A stretch of 64,000 nucleotides of DNA, taken from assembly GCA_905181875.1 (NCBI GenBank), contig CAJIZH010000006.1:124001-188000 (forward strand), in the 5' to 3' direction. Origin of the DNA: Flavobacteriales bacterium UBA6770. Lineage in GTDB: Bacteria; Bacteroidota; Bacteroidia; Flavobacteriales_G; Salibacteraceae. The notes beneath the pieces are model-generated. The model did not search any database, was not told the origin of the DNA, and worked only from the letters and a program-made list of their open reading frames with translations. Of this stretch, positions 1 to 9,813 are shown one piece after another. A program made the position numbers and the translations under genes. Numbering within the stretch: the first letter of the stretch is position 1; each line of letters begins with the position of its first letter.

Positions 1-495
1 GCGAAATTTTCACAACCTTACTTAAAGAATGTAGCTGTTTTAGCCTCTTCATTGGACGTCCAGACTTTAGGCAGTCTTGATGATTTTTCAACTGTGTTTA
101 AAGACAAAGTGGCTTTGGTAGTTAAAGGTTCATCGCACGAAAAAGTATTGCTTGCCATTAAAGCAGACCAATTTCCGGAAATGGTAGTCAGTTATGCGTC
201 AAATCCAAAGGAAATGCTGATTAAAATGAAGTCAGATCCTAAATACTTCGGATATGTAGACATCATAACTTATATGGCGTTTACAAAGGAGCAAGGCGGG
301 ATTTTAAGAGTGCACAGAGCTGCAGATATCCAAAGCGAATTGTTTGGATTTGTATTTCCTCCAAATAGCGATTGGAACACCATTTTTAATGAATTTATGG
401 TAGGTGGATTTGGTTTTACAGCCACTGATGAGTACCATGCAATTTTAGAAAAGTACTTGGAGATGAATGTAATTAACGAAGTTCAATTACGATAG
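1..495 (+). CDS. C-terminal part of a periplasmic substrate-binding (SBP family 3-like) protein, truncated by the window edge
   Basis: The frame is open from base 1 (AKFSQPYLKNVAVLASSLDVQTLG...), so the listed TTG start at 52 is internal. SBP-like fold pattern (VALVVKGSSHEKVL...FGYVDIITYMAF). Confidence 0.6.
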   Translation, partial: AKFSQPYLKNVAVLASSLDVQTLGSLDDFSTVFKDKVALVVKGSSHEKVLLAIKADQFPEMVVSYASNPKEMLIKMKSDPKYFGYVDIITYMAFTKEQGGILRVHRAADIQSELFGFVFPPNSDWNTIFNEFMVGGFGFTATDEYHAILEKYLEMNVINEVQLR

Positions 496-501
496 CAGGC
501 A

Positions 502-1359
502 TTGAAGCTTATAGACAATAGCTATAAAGGCGTTGAACGTTATATCGAAGATAAACTAAACGGAATGTTTAGTTCCTCCGAAATTGCAGCGCTTTCAAAC
601 ACTTTATTCGTTGAGCAGCTATCTATTTCCAGACAACAACGACTTATAGAACCTACTAGTCGAATTACTGAAGGCGATCTTTTGTTGATTATTCGATCGG
701 TAAATCGATTGCTAGAAAACGAGCCCTTAGACTATATACTCGGCAATACCGAGTTTTATGGGGCGAAATTCAAAGTAGGGAAGGAAGTCCTGATTCCGCG
801 TCCTGAGACGGAAGAATTGTGTGAATGGATAATTACTGAAGAAATCTTAAGCGATTTAAAAGTTGCGGATATTGGAACCGGTTCTGGCTGCATTGCAGTA
901 ACTCTAGCAAAGCACTTGAAAAATGCAACAGTTTATGCTTGTGATGTTTCAACGTCGGCTTTAGGTTTAGCCAAAGAAAATGCAGAGCTAAATTCGGTTT
1001 CTATTTCGACCAAAGCATTTGATGTATTGGAGGATTTTTTAATCGAAGAAAAATTAGACATTATTGTTTCCAACCCTCCATATGTACTAGAAAGCGATAA
1101 AGCAGAAATGGAAAATAATGTGCTTAATTATGAGCCACATTTAGCCTTGTTTGTTGAAGACAATGATCCATTATTGTTTTACCGAAAAATTGCCGAGTAT
1201 GGCTTAAATCATTTGAAAACTAAGGGTCGTTTGTATTTTGAGATTCACGAGCGCTATGCTGATGAAGTTCAATCACTATTAGTTGAAATGGGCTTTTCGA
1301 ATATTGAAGTTCGGCAGGATGCACAAGGGAAGGAAAGAATGGTTAGGGGAGTTTTGTAA
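502..1359 (+). CDS. prmC: Peptide chain release factor N5-glutamine methyltransferase
   Basis: SAM motif VADIGTGSGCIAVTLA, catalytic SNPPYV, and RPETEELCEW typical of PrmC/HemK. TTG start. Confidence 0.93.
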   Translation: MKLIDNSYKGVERYIEDKLNGMFSSSEIAALSNTLFVEQLSISRQQRLIEPTSRITEGDLLLIIRSVNRLLENEPLDYILGNTEFYGAKFKVGKEVLIPRPETEELCEWIITEEILSDLKVADIGTGSGCIAVTLAKHLKNATVYACDVSTSALGLAKENAELNSVSISTKAFDVLEDFLIEEKLDIIVSNPPYVLESDKAEMENNVLNYEPHLALFVEDNDPLLFYRKIAEYGLNHLKTKGRLYFEIHERYADEVQSLLVEMGFSNIEVRQDAQGKERMVRGVL

Positions 1360-1502
1360 AACGGTATATTCAATTTTAACTAACGAAATTTGATATCTGT
1401 TGGAATCTCAACTCAGGTTGATCTACACGTATTGTTACTGATTGAGATGATGAACTAAATTCCGCAGGACCTAGTTTTTATTATTTAGTACAATTTCCAG
1501 CT

Positions 1503-1532
1503 ACCGTCATCCTGAATTTATTTCAGGATCTC
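1503..1532. repeat. Short intergenic palindromic repeat (GTCATCCTGAATTTATTTCAGGATCT type)
   Basis: accgtCATCCTGAATTTATTTCAGGATct inverted repeat. Related copies near 20 kb, 37.8 kb and 62.3 kb. Confidence 0.6.
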
Positions 1533-1656
1533 AGGATTATCTAAGCGCATTTTTCCAGTTGAGGTGTTGAAACGAGTTCAGTAAGACCTACAAATAATAA
1601 ACTAGATTTCAAATTCTTAAAAACTATCCTATTTTCGAAGTTCTCAAAATCTAACT

Positions 1657-2982
1657 ATGCAAGAGCAAACAATTTTAGGGCACCCTAAGGGGTTATTCAT
1701 TCTTTTTTTTACCGAATTATGGGAACGTTTTTCCTATTACGGAATGCGAGCAATCTTGGTGTTGTATTTAACGGCAGAAACCACGGATGCTATTAATCCA
1801 GGTTTGGGTTGGACGAGTAAAGAGGCGCTGGCGTTGTATGGTTGGTATGGGTTATTTGTATACTTCACTGGGATTTTTGGAGGGGCGATTGCCGATAATT
1901 GGTTGGGACAAAAGAAATCGATTTTGCTTGGTGGATTGTTCATTATTCTTGGTCAATTTGCTTTAGCGGTTGATAGTATGACCGCTTTCTATTTGGGATT
2001 GGTATTACTAGTATGTGGAGTTGGATTACTCAAGCCAAACATAAGTACTATGGTTGGCTCGTTGTACAAGTCGGGTGATGCTCGTCGTGATTCTGGGTTT
2101 ACCATTTTCTACATTGGAATCAATATTGGAGCAGTATTAGCACCCCTTATTGTTGGGTATTATGGCGAAAATGTCGATTGGCACTTAGGGTTTTCTCTAG
2201 CAGGATTTGGGATGATATTTGGGCAAATTGTTTACGTTTTTGGCGCAAAACATCTTAAAGGAATAGGCGATTTAATCAAACACAGCGAAGAGCATAAAGA
2301 ACAATTCAATAAGCCATTAACTAAGATTGAAAAAGACAGAATGGTAGTTATGTTCATTTCCTTTTTTATTGTAATGGTGTTTTGGGCAGCCTATGAACAA
2401 GCTGGTGGATTGATGAATCTGTATGCTCGAGATAAAATTGATCGAATAGTATTTGGCTATGAAATTCCAACGAGTTTCTTTCAGTCTTTGCATGCATTGT
2501 ATGTAGTTATTCTAGGCGCTCCTATGGCTTGGCTTTGGATGAAATGGAGAAACAAAGGCGAAGAATCAAGTTCAATATATAAAATGGGTATAGGTTCTAT
2601 TATTATGAGTTTTGGTTTTGTGGCGCTTATGGGTGCAGCATATGATTTGTCTGTGAGTACTTTGGATAAAGCTCCAGTTTACTGGTTGTTTCTTTCTTAT
2701 TTCTTGCATGTGGTTGCTGAATTGAGTTTGTCTCCAGTAGCATTATCATTTATTACGAAGCTGGCTCCTTTGAAATATGCGAGTTTAATGATGGGGACTT
2801 ATTTTGCGGTTGTTGGAATAGGAAACAAATTAGCTGGAATTTTGGGCGAAGCAGCACAAGATGCTGGCGAAATGGCCATATTTACAGGAATTGCAGTGAG
2901 TTCTTTGGCTTTAGGAATATTGGTCTTGATATTCGTTAAGAAGCTTAAAGCGCTTACTCATGGAGCTGAAGAGGTGGTCTGA
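1657..2982 (+). CDS. POT/PTR-family proton-dependent oligopeptide transporter
   Basis: FFTELWERFSYYGMRAILVLYL signature, many TM helices, GVGLLKPNISTMVG and FTIFYIGINIGA motifs. Confidence 0.93.
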   Translation: MQEQTILGHPKGLFILFFTELWERFSYYGMRAILVLYLTAETTDAINPGLGWTSKEALALYGWYGLFVYFTGIFGGAIADNWLGQKKSILLGGLFIILGQFALAVDSMTAFYLGLVLLVCGVGLLKPNISTMVGSLYKSGDARRDSGFTIFYIGINIGAVLAPLIVGYYGENVDWHLGFSLAGFGMIFGQIVYVFGAKHLKGIGDLIKHSEEHKEQFNKPLTKIEKDRMVVMFISFFIVMVFWAAYEQAGGLMNLYARDKIDRIVFGYEIPTSFFQSLHALYVVILGAPMAWLWMKWRNKGEESSSIYKMGIGSIIMSFGFVALMGAAYDLSVSTLDKAPVYWLFLSYFLHVVAELSLSPVALSFITKLAPLKYASLMMGTYFAVVGIGNKLAGILGEAAQDAGEMAIFTGIAVSSLALGILVLIFVKKLKALTHGAEEVV

Positions 2983-2996
2983 AAATTAGGCATAAA

Positions 2997-3029
2997 AAAA
3001 GCCGAATTCAGTTCTATGAATTCGGCTTT
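2997..3029. terminator. Bidirectional intrinsic terminator between convergent genes
   Basis: aaaagccgaattca-gttcta-tgaattcggcttt perfect stem with A/T tracts. Confidence 0.8.
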
Positions 3030-3046
3030 GAATAAAGTAATCAGAA

Positions 3047-3382
3047 TTAAATTTTACAAGTTTCTGTAATCGTTATCGTTGATATTAAATTTTCATAGAT
3101 AATATTAAAGTTGGCATCAAAACCGGTAGGCACTGAAGATGTGAGAGTTGTCGGTTGGCCGTAATCTATTGCCATTTTTTTACAGTTTTCTTCTGATTCG
3201 CTTTTCTTAGCTTCAAATGTTGTTGTGTTAGAAGTAGTCTCATCTGGCAATGCTGGATACAAAACTGGATTTGAAGAAGAGTAGCCTGTTGTGGTTGTAC
3301 AAGTACAGGTATATTCTTTTTTACACGAAGTCATCCCAGCAATCATTAGTGCTGAAGCAGCTATTAGCATTGATTTTTTCAT
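3047..3382 (-). CDS. Hypothetical lipoprotein
   Basis: MKKSMLIAASALMIAGMTSCKK lipobox. ATG at 3382 preferred over the upstream ORF start. Confidence 0.6.
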   Translation of the reverse strand: MKKSMLIAASALMIAGMTSCKKEYTCTCTTTTGYSSSNPVLYPALPDETTSNTTTFEAKKSESEENCKKMAIDYGQPTTLTSSVPTGFDANFNIIYENLISTITITETCKI

Positions 3383-3492
3383 AATATATTGTTTTACTAA
3401 CAATAATAACTAAATATTCTCATTTGTGCTAAAGAATGAAGAATATATAGAGTGTTTAAAGTCAAGCTAATTATAAGTAAAATCGCTTGTAT

Positions 3493-4635
3493 TTATCCCT
3501 TTTCCTCAAGCCTACCATCAACGTATTTCGCAAAACGACCTTTTGATCTATCGTGTACTTGGTCTCTTTTTGGCCAAGGCCACCCGCCAAACTGTGTAAG
3601 ATGATAATCGTTAAAGGCCTGAGAAATTTCTTCTTTGGTATTCATTACAAAAGGACCATGCTGAACAACAGGTTCAGCAATTGGATTCCCTTGTAAAACT
3701 AAAATTTTTGCTCCACTAGGACCACTTCTGAGTATCAAGTCTTGATCGGGAAGAACTTCTGCAGCATGGTAATCTGCAATAGCGATTCCATTGATGCTTA
3801 GGCCTTTTCCTTCATAGAAATACAATGTTCTATTTGCACCTGCACTTGTTTTGGACATTGTCCATTCAGCATTTGCTTCCATTTTAATATTCCAAATGGC
3901 TACATTATTCGCAGGATCACTCGCCCAAGAATCGGGTGGAGGTGAGAGTAATTTTTCTTGTTCTATCGGACCAGCAATAATTTCAATTTCGGTTTTGTTG
4001 CCGTTTGTATCCTTGAAGTTTTTTCTGGGAATGGATTCACTCCATAACATCGTAAAATTAGCAGGAACCATTTTGCTCTTCTTAGGTAGATTTAACCATA
4101 TTTGAAAAAGCTCCATAGGGTTTTCTTTATCCTGAGAAAGTAGAGGGAACATCTCAGAATGCTGCACACCTTTGCCTGCTGTCATCCATTGTACATCACC
4201 ATTTCCGTAACGACCTGCTGCTCCTAATGAATCTGCATGATCAACCATACCTTCTTTAACCACCGTAATGGTTTCAAAACCACGATGTGGATGTCCAGGA
4301 AAGCCAGGAACGGTATCTCCGTGATACATTCTCCAGCCGTCTTTTAAAATAAAGTCTTGTCCAATATGCCTGCCTTCCAAGGAAGAGTTTGGCCCACAGA
4401 CCGAATTCCCTCTTGGGTATTTGTCCTCATGGTGCACGCAAAATAAAAATGGATCAGAAGTTTCCCATTGAAATCCTAAGGCTTTAATGTTCTTTACAGC
4501 AGAGTGGTTTTCATTTTCCATAGATTCATTTTTATTGAAAACTTTCGCTAAACCTAACAAGGGCATTGCTAAGGCTGCAGAAGCCAACATGGAAAGTTTA
4601 CCAATAAAGCTTCGACGAGGATATTTTGTTTTCAT
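3493..4635 (-). CDS. Pirin family protein with Tat-like leader
   Basis: Pirin cupin motif GHPHRGFETITVVKEG...QWMTAGKGVQHSE. N-terminus MKTKYPRRSFIGKLSMLASAALAMPLL. Confidence 0.88.
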   Translation of the reverse strand: MKTKYPRRSFIGKLSMLASAALAMPLLGLAKVFNKNESMENENHSAVKNIKALGFQWETSDPFLFCVHHEDKYPRGNSVCGPNSSLEGRHIGQDFILKDGWRMYHGDTVPGFPGHPHRGFETITVVKEGMVDHADSLGAAGRYGNGDVQWMTAGKGVQHSEMFPLLSQDKENPMELFQIWLNLPKKSKMVPANFTMLWSESIPRKNFKDTNGNKTEIEIIAGPIEQEKLLSPPPDSWASDPANNVAIWNIKMEANAEWTMSKTSAGANRTLYFYEGKGLSINGIAIADYHAAEVLPDQDLILRSGPSGAKILVLQGNPIAEPVVQHGPFVMNTKEEISQAFNDYHLTQFGGWPWPKRDQVHDRSKGRFAKYVDGRLEEKG

Positions 4636-4761
4636 ATTCGAGATATTGCTTCCAAAGATTAAATAAAAGAAATGAATTTAGGCTTAAATAATGTTACACA
4701 GTTAGTTACATGTGTAACTAAGGTCACTTGTGCATGAATAAAAATAGGTTCTTTTTGCACC

Positions 4762-4974
4762 ATGAATTTAAAAGATTGGAAAACCTGGGCATTGTTCTCA
4801 GTTACTTTGGGATTAGCTCCTTTTTTCCCCGAGCCTCATATTTGGGGTAAATTAAAATGGATTGCTGGTGATGCCAATAGTATGTCACTAATGGATTGGG
4901 GCGATGCATTGATGCACGGAATTCCTTGGATTGGTTTAGTGGTTACTTTAGCCTTGCAGTTAAAAAGAAAATAA
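4762..4974 (+). CDS. Small conserved hypothetical membrane protein
   Basis: 70 aa, two hydrophobic stretches, directly abuts the GNAT gene. Confidence 0.55.
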   Translation: MNLKDWKTWALFSVTLGLAPFFPEPHIWGKLKWIAGDANSMSLMDWGDALMHGIPWIGLVVTLALQLKRK

Positions 4975-5493
4975 TTGAATCTAAATGCCTTAGAATCCTT
5001 TCCTAGATTAGAGACCAAACGATTGGTGCTGGATCAATTAGTGAAAGAGAATGTCGAGCAACTTCTAGAGATCAATTCGTTTAACGATCGTGCAAAAACC
5101 GAAGAAGAACTGGATCAATTACTACGAACTATTGCAAAGCAGCAGAATGAAAAACAAGGGGTAATTTGGGCGCTATATTTAGATAAAGAAGTCATAGGAA
5201 CGCTAGGCTATTATCGTGGTTTTGAAAACAAGGAAGGCGAAGTAGGCTATGTTATTCGAGAAAAATATAGAAGACAAGGCTTTTTGACCGAAGCATTAAC
5301 TGAAGTAGTGCGTTTTGGTTTTGAGCAGTTGGAATTGAATTCCATTTCTGCCTATACAACAGATTATAATCATGCATCAGTATTGGCATTAGAAAAATTT
5401 GGATTTATAAAAACAGAAACACACAGTGGTTTGCGCAGAAAGTGGGTGATTTTTGAAATAAAAAATGACTTCATTGAGTTGTTTGTGAGCTAG
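4975..5493 (+). CDS. GNAT family N-acetyltransferase (RimJ/RimL-like)
   Basis: LETKRLVLDQL...GEVGYVIREKYRRQGFLTEAL...NHASVLALEKFGF. TTG start. Confidence 0.85.
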   Translation: MNLNALESFPRLETKRLVLDQLVKENVEQLLEINSFNDRAKTEEELDQLLRTIAKQQNEKQGVIWALYLDKEVIGTLGYYRGFENKEGEVGYVIREKYRRQGFLTEALTEVVRFGFEQLELNSISAYTTDYNHASVLALEKFGFIKTETHSGLRRKWVIFEIKNDFIELFVS

Positions 5494-5681
5494 TTCCGAA
5501 TGGATTGAGATCATGCCATAACAAAGTCTCTAACTATTCGAAAGAAGGCCTGATAAGCAGTTAAACAACCTATACAAGTTTCCCTAAACCCTTTATCCCG
5601 GTGAGTTCAATTAATCTTACGAAATGACGATTTTTCGATAGACCTAGATATTCCAAGCAAGTAAAATACGCCATTGCATAA

Positions 5682-5715
5682 AAAAGCCCAATTCCGAAAT
5701 TCGAAATTGGGCTTT
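5682..5715. terminator. Intrinsic terminator downstream of ndk
   Basis: aaaagcccaatt...aattgggctttc inverted repeat with A/T flank. Confidence 0.7.
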
Positions 5716-5736
5716 CAATATAAATAGTGTTTCTAT

Positions 5737-6156
5737 CTAGAACATTTCTCTTCCTGAGAAGTGGTAGTTACTTTCTATTTCCGCATTTTCATCAGAATCA
5801 GAACCGTGAACAGCGTTCTTAGCTTTGCTTTCTGCAAATTCAGCTCTTAGTGTTCCAGGAGCAGCTTCAGAAGGATCAGTAGCACCGATCAACGTTCTAA
5901 AATCAGCCATTGCGTTTTCTTTTTCAAGAATAGCAGCAACGATAGGGCCTGAACTCATGTAGTCAACCAATTCGCCATAAAATGGACGCTCAGCGTGTAC
6001 TGCATAAAATTCTCCTGCTTCAGTTTTAGACATTTGTGTTTTTTTCAACGCAACAATTCTAAATCCACCTTCAGCGATTTTGTTCAAAATTGCACCAGTC
6101 AAGCCTTTTTCTACTGCTTCTGGTTTTATCATGGTAAACGTTCTGTTCGTAGCCAT
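5737..6156 (-). CDS. ndk: Nucleoside-diphosphate kinase
   Basis: [19 protein letters not shown] and active-site [15 protein letters not shown]. Confidence 0.97.
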   Translation of the reverse strand: MATNRTFTMIKPEAVEKGLTGAILNKIAEGGFRIVALKKTQMSKTEAGEFYAVHAERPFYGELVDYMSSGPIVAAILEKENAMADFRTLIGATDPSEAAPGTLRAEFAESKAKNAVHGSDSDENAEIESNYHFSGREMF

Positions 6157-6274
6157 AGTTTCTTAGTTTAAATCTTGTTTTTGAGCGCGCAAAAGTACTA
6201 GTTCTTTTTAGTTTGATGTGTGCAATTTTATTCAAATCTGATTACATTTTATTTTCCTCACTTTTTTATTCAAA

Positions 6275-6282
6275 TACCTTTG
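6275..6282 (+). promoter_or_regulatory. Bacteroidota -7 like element TACCTTTG upstream of the nrnA-like gene
   Basis: Matches TAnnTTTG, 7 nt before the ATG at 6290. No clear TTG -33 box seen. Confidence 0.35.
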
Positions 6283-6289
6283 TGCCAGT

Positions 6290-7303
6290 ATGGAAAAACT
6301 CAGTAATGTGAACAAAATGGTGGAGATGGTCCATGAGGCCAAACACCTACTAATCTCAACTCATAAATCACCGGATGGCGATGCTATTGGATCTTCACTA
6401 GCATTAAAGCAAGCCTTGGAGAAACTAGGTAAATCAGTTACCGTAGTTGTACCTGACGCTTTTCCTGCTTTTTTGAACTGGATGGTGGATAAAGGTGACT
6501 TACTTCAATTTGACCAACAGAGTGAAGCAGCTAAGGAAGCATTGAAGAATGCTGACCTCGTTTTTTCTCTAGATTACAATACACTGTCAAGAGTTGGGAA
6601 AGGCTTTGAGGAAGTGCTTCGTGCCGACGATACTCCAAAGTTGATTATTGATCACCACAGAGAACCTGAAGAAGATGCTTTTGTAGCTGGATTACACGAC
6701 ATTGAAGCAAGCAGTACCTGTCAATTGGTTTATGATTTTATTCAATCCTTCGATCAAGAAGGGCTTATCGATAAACGTACCGCAGCTTGTATTTATTCAG
6801 GCATAGTAACGGATACGGGTTCTTTTAGGTTTCGATCTACTACGGCCAAAACACACCGAGTGGTAGCTGATCTTATGGATTTAGGATTGGTTACGGGTGA
6901 AGTTTATAACGAGATTTTCGATACCAATTCATTGGACCGAATCAAACTATTGGGCTACGTTTTAGATAAAAAATTAACCGTTTTTCCAGAATTGGAATTG
7001 GCGCACATTACATTATCTGAGCAAGAGTTGAAAGATTTCAACTATAAGTCTGGCGATACGGAAGGTGTTGTGAACTATCCACTTTCTATTGAAGGAATTA
7101 ATGTGAGCTGTATCATGAAAGAGAACGGCGGAATTATTAGAATGTCTTTCCGTAGTAAGGGAGATATTGATGTAAATCTTTTTGCAAGAAAGTATTTTAG
7201 CGGCGGTGGACATCTAAATGCAGCTGGCGGAATGTCGGAATTGAGTTTGGAAGATACAATTGTAAAATTTGAAACTTCAGCTAAAGCGTATTTTGGTGCT
7301 TAG
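6290..7303 (+). CDS. nrnA: Bifunctional oligoribonuclease / PAP phosphatase, DHH family
   Basis: STHKSPDGDAIGSSLAL, LIIDHHREPE, and DHHA1-type C-terminus FSGGGHLNAAGG. Confidence 0.92.
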   Translation: MEKLSNVNKMVEMVHEAKHLLISTHKSPDGDAIGSSLALKQALEKLGKSVTVVVPDAFPAFLNWMVDKGDLLQFDQQSEAAKEALKNADLVFSLDYNTLSRVGKGFEEVLRADDTPKLIIDHHREPEEDAFVAGLHDIEASSTCQLVYDFIQSFDQEGLIDKRTAACIYSGIVTDTGSFRFRSTTAKTHRVVADLMDLGLVTGEVYNEIFDTNSLDRIKLLGYVLDKKLTVFPELELAHITLSEQELKDFNYKSGDTEGVVNYPLSIEGINVSCIMKENGGIIRMSFRSKGDIDVNLFARKYFSGGGHLNAAGGMSELSLEDTIVKFETSAKAYFGA

Positions 7304-7961
7304 AATTCTTTTAATTGTAGGGACTTTAAGTCTGTTTGCTGCTTGTGAAAGAGTAGAAAATAGATTCGAATTAAAACCTGGAGACATTCTTTTTCAGGAT
7401 TTAGATTGTGGCCCTTTTTGCGAATCTATCGAAACCGTTACACCTGGAATTAATGGTGCCGAGCTCAGCCATTGTGGAATTGTAATAATGGAAAACAAAC
7501 AGTTAAAAGTAATTGAAGCAGGGGGGAAGGGCGTTGTCATCACTGACATGGACAGTTTTTTAACTCGCGCACGAGATGGGAAATTCAAACCCAAAGTACT
7601 GGTTGGTAGAGTTAAAGACTGGTCTGAAAACGATTTGCAGCAAGCAATCGCGATTTCAAAAACCTATTTAGGAAAACCCTACGATCATTTGTTTGATTTA
7701 GAGAATGATTCGCTTTATTGTTCAGAGCTGGTTTACTATTCTTACTTGGAAAATGATAAACCGATTTTCGAGACACAACCTATGACTTTCAAAGATCCTA
7801 AAACAAATGAACTGTTTCCGTTATGGGTAGATTATTACAAGGAAATGAATCAGCCGATTCCTGAAGGACGGCTAGGTCTAAATCCAGGCGGAATTACATT
7901 GTCAGATAAAATTGAAATTGTGCATGTTTATGGATATCCGGAAAACTATATGCCTGAATAG
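7269..7961 (+). CDS. YiiX/YebB-like permuted papain-like (NlpC/P60 superfamily) lipoprotein
   Basis: LSLFAACERV lipobox; GDILFQDLDCGP, AELSHCGIVI, KPYDHLFDLENDSLYCSELVYYSY. Start uncertain; overlaps the nrnA 3' end. Confidence 0.75.
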   Translation: MKLQLKRILVLRILLIVGTLSLFAACERVENRFELKPGDILFQDLDCGPFCESIETVTPGINGAELSHCGIVIMENKQLKVIEAGGKGVVITDMDSFLTRARDGKFKPKVLVGRVKDWSENDLQQAIAISKTYLGKPYDHLFDLENDSLYCSELVYYSYLENDKPIFETQPMTFKDPKTNELFPLWVDYYKEMNQPIPEGRLGLNPGGITLSDKIEIVHVYGYPENYMPE

Positions 7962-7969
7962 TTCTTCGA

Positions 7970-8752
7970 CTATTTACACTCGCCATTCGGCAGGCAAACA
8001 CCTTCACCTAATGATTCAATAAGGGGCTTCGCTTCGCTTAATTCTGCTTTTAATGCACTTTCAAATACTTCATCTGCTTGTGCACCAGAAATTGCCGTTT
8101 TTTCATTGATCAGAAAATACGGAACTCCTCTAACGTTAAGCTGATGAGCTTGATAGATATCCATACGCACTTCTTCCGAATATTCATCTGACGCAAGAAT
8201 TGACTTGGCTTTCTCCGCTGAAAGTCCAACGCTTTTTACTACTGCAAGTAAGTTTTCTTCTTCGGTCAGGTTAGTGCCATTCGTGAAATAAGCAACCATC
8301 AATGCTTCTTTTAATGCGTCGGATTTATTTTCGGTTTTTGACCACTGAATCAAACGGTGAGCATTAAAGGTATTGAAAGTTAACGCTTTATCAAATTTAA
8401 AATCAATGCCGTATCCTTTTCCATTCTCCGCCAGTTGATTGCTCATGGCTTTAACTTGGTCAATAGGATATCCTTTTCGTTCTGATAAATACTGTGCAGA
8501 AGGGTAGGCTTTATCTTTTGGGAAATCGGGGTCCAATTGAAAGCTGTGCCAAATGATTTCTACTTTATCCTCGGCGTTTTGATTTTTAATGGCTTGTTCT
8601 AATTTCCTTTTTCCTACAAAGCAAAAAGGACAAACAACATCGCTCCAGATTTCAATTTTAACAGTTTCGTTAGGCATATTTTTAGTGTTTGATTGCTGTG
8701 ACCACAATGTGGTGCAAAGAACGACAATAATAGATGTGAGGACCAATTTCAT
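7970..8752 (-). CDS. DsbA-family oxidoreductase, FrnE-like, with signal peptide
   Basis: IEIWSDVVCPFCFVGKRKLEQA and NVRGVPYFLINEKTAISGAQ. Preceded by MKLVLTSIIVVLCTTLWSQ leader. Confidence 0.88.
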   Translation of the reverse strand: MKLVLTSIIVVLCTTLWSQQSNTKNMPNETVKIEIWSDVVCPFCFVGKRKLEQAIKNQNAEDKVEIIWHSFQLDPDFPKDKAYPSAQYLSERKGYPIDQVKAMSNQLAENGKGYGIDFKFDKALTFNTFNAHRLIQWSKTENKSDALKEALMVAYFTNGTNLTEEENLLAVVKSVGLSAEKAKSILASDEYSEEVRMDIYQAHQLNVRGVPYFLINEKTAISGAQADEVFESALKAELSEAKPLIESLGEGVCLPNGECK

Positions 8753-8979
8753 AATGCTATATTAACAAATCAAAAGGGGATTGGGTTAGTGATTATTCAT
8801 GCAGCCTATAATATCTCTGAGACAAAAGAAGCAGGCATTTTAAAACGCCTCAAAGTTCCTTAGAACCATCTGTTCCGTGGATAATGGAAAGCCTTCTCTA
8901 TTAGTGTTAATTTCATTTACGAAAAGACTCAAACAGGATAGACATTGCAATTGCACTATGCGCTGGCAGATGAAACTTA

Positions 8980-9699
8980 CTAATTCCAGGCTTTTACCTC
9001 TCCCATACTTATATCTAAAAACAATAGCTTATGATTAGAGCAGATTAGGGCACCACTTTCTGTAGTTTTCCAAGGTTCCCAAGTTGCTTTTACACCACCC
9101 AAAGGAATAACACTTACCCACATTTTAAAGGCGCTTGGAAGTCCAGACTCATCCAACAACCATAAGTAGGAATCTCCCGGTGTATTCCCTCCAGAGGTAT
9201 AGCTAACTAATAGACCTTTCTCATCATTTTCAAGCAAAACAATGCGTCGTTCTGTTCCTGAATCAAATATTTTTTGGGGAGCGCTTAACCAAAATGAGTC
9301 GTTGTTAAAATACCCAATGGCTGTTTCTATAATTTCCGATCTGGAATCATCATTAACCTCAACATCATTAACCAATACAGTGCTTGAATCAGGATTTTGA
9401 ATATTCAAGTGAACTGTAATATCATCCCACTCAACCGCTACTAGTTGTTGCTTCTTATCCCACTTATAATGGTGTTGACCAACGAATGTCCATTCAAGAT
9501 AACGGGTTTGCTTATAGGCTTCATGATGCACCGCCTTCAACATTTTACTTGCTAACTGATCTGCCTCAACGGACTGTTTTCCTTCGGGTAGTTTTTCGTC
9601 ATAAATAAAGAATAAGCAAAGTAAAACGACCACCAAGGTCAATATTACACCGAGCAGTATTTTACCAGTTTTCTTTAAAGTAGGAATTATATTTTTCAT
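8980..9699 (-). CDS. Hypothetical protein with N-terminal TM anchor
   Basis: Long ORF; N-terminal hydrophobic segment ILLGVILTLVVVLLCLFFIY. Confidence 0.65.
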   Translation of the reverse strand: MKNIIPTLKKTGKILLGVILTLVVVLLCLFFIYDEKLPEGKQSVEADQLASKMLKAVHHEAYKQTRYLEWTFVGQHHYKWDKKQQLVAVEWDDITVHLNIQNPDSSTVLVNDVEVNDDSRSEIIETAIGYFNNDSFWLSAPQKIFDSGTERRIVLLENDEKGLLVSYTSGGNTPGDSYLWLLDESGLPSAFKMWVSVIPLGGVKATWEPWKTTESGALICSNHKLLFLDISMGEVKAWN

Positions 9700-9813
9700 T
9701 GTATTTTACAAAAATTTCGACCGGTTACTGTTGTTTAAAAAGCAATTATCGAGTCGTAAAGTTGTGTTTTATTTCGTGTGTTACTTTAAATCAGTTTTCG
9801 ATTTTTCCAATAT

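Noticed and set aside
1737-1943. Minus-strand 68-aa ORF inside the POT transporter
   Set aside because: Fully antisense to a well-supported CDS; no recognisable motif. The same reasoning covers the other antisense ORFs in lon, pyrB, serC, DUF1015, ftcD and the T9SS genes.
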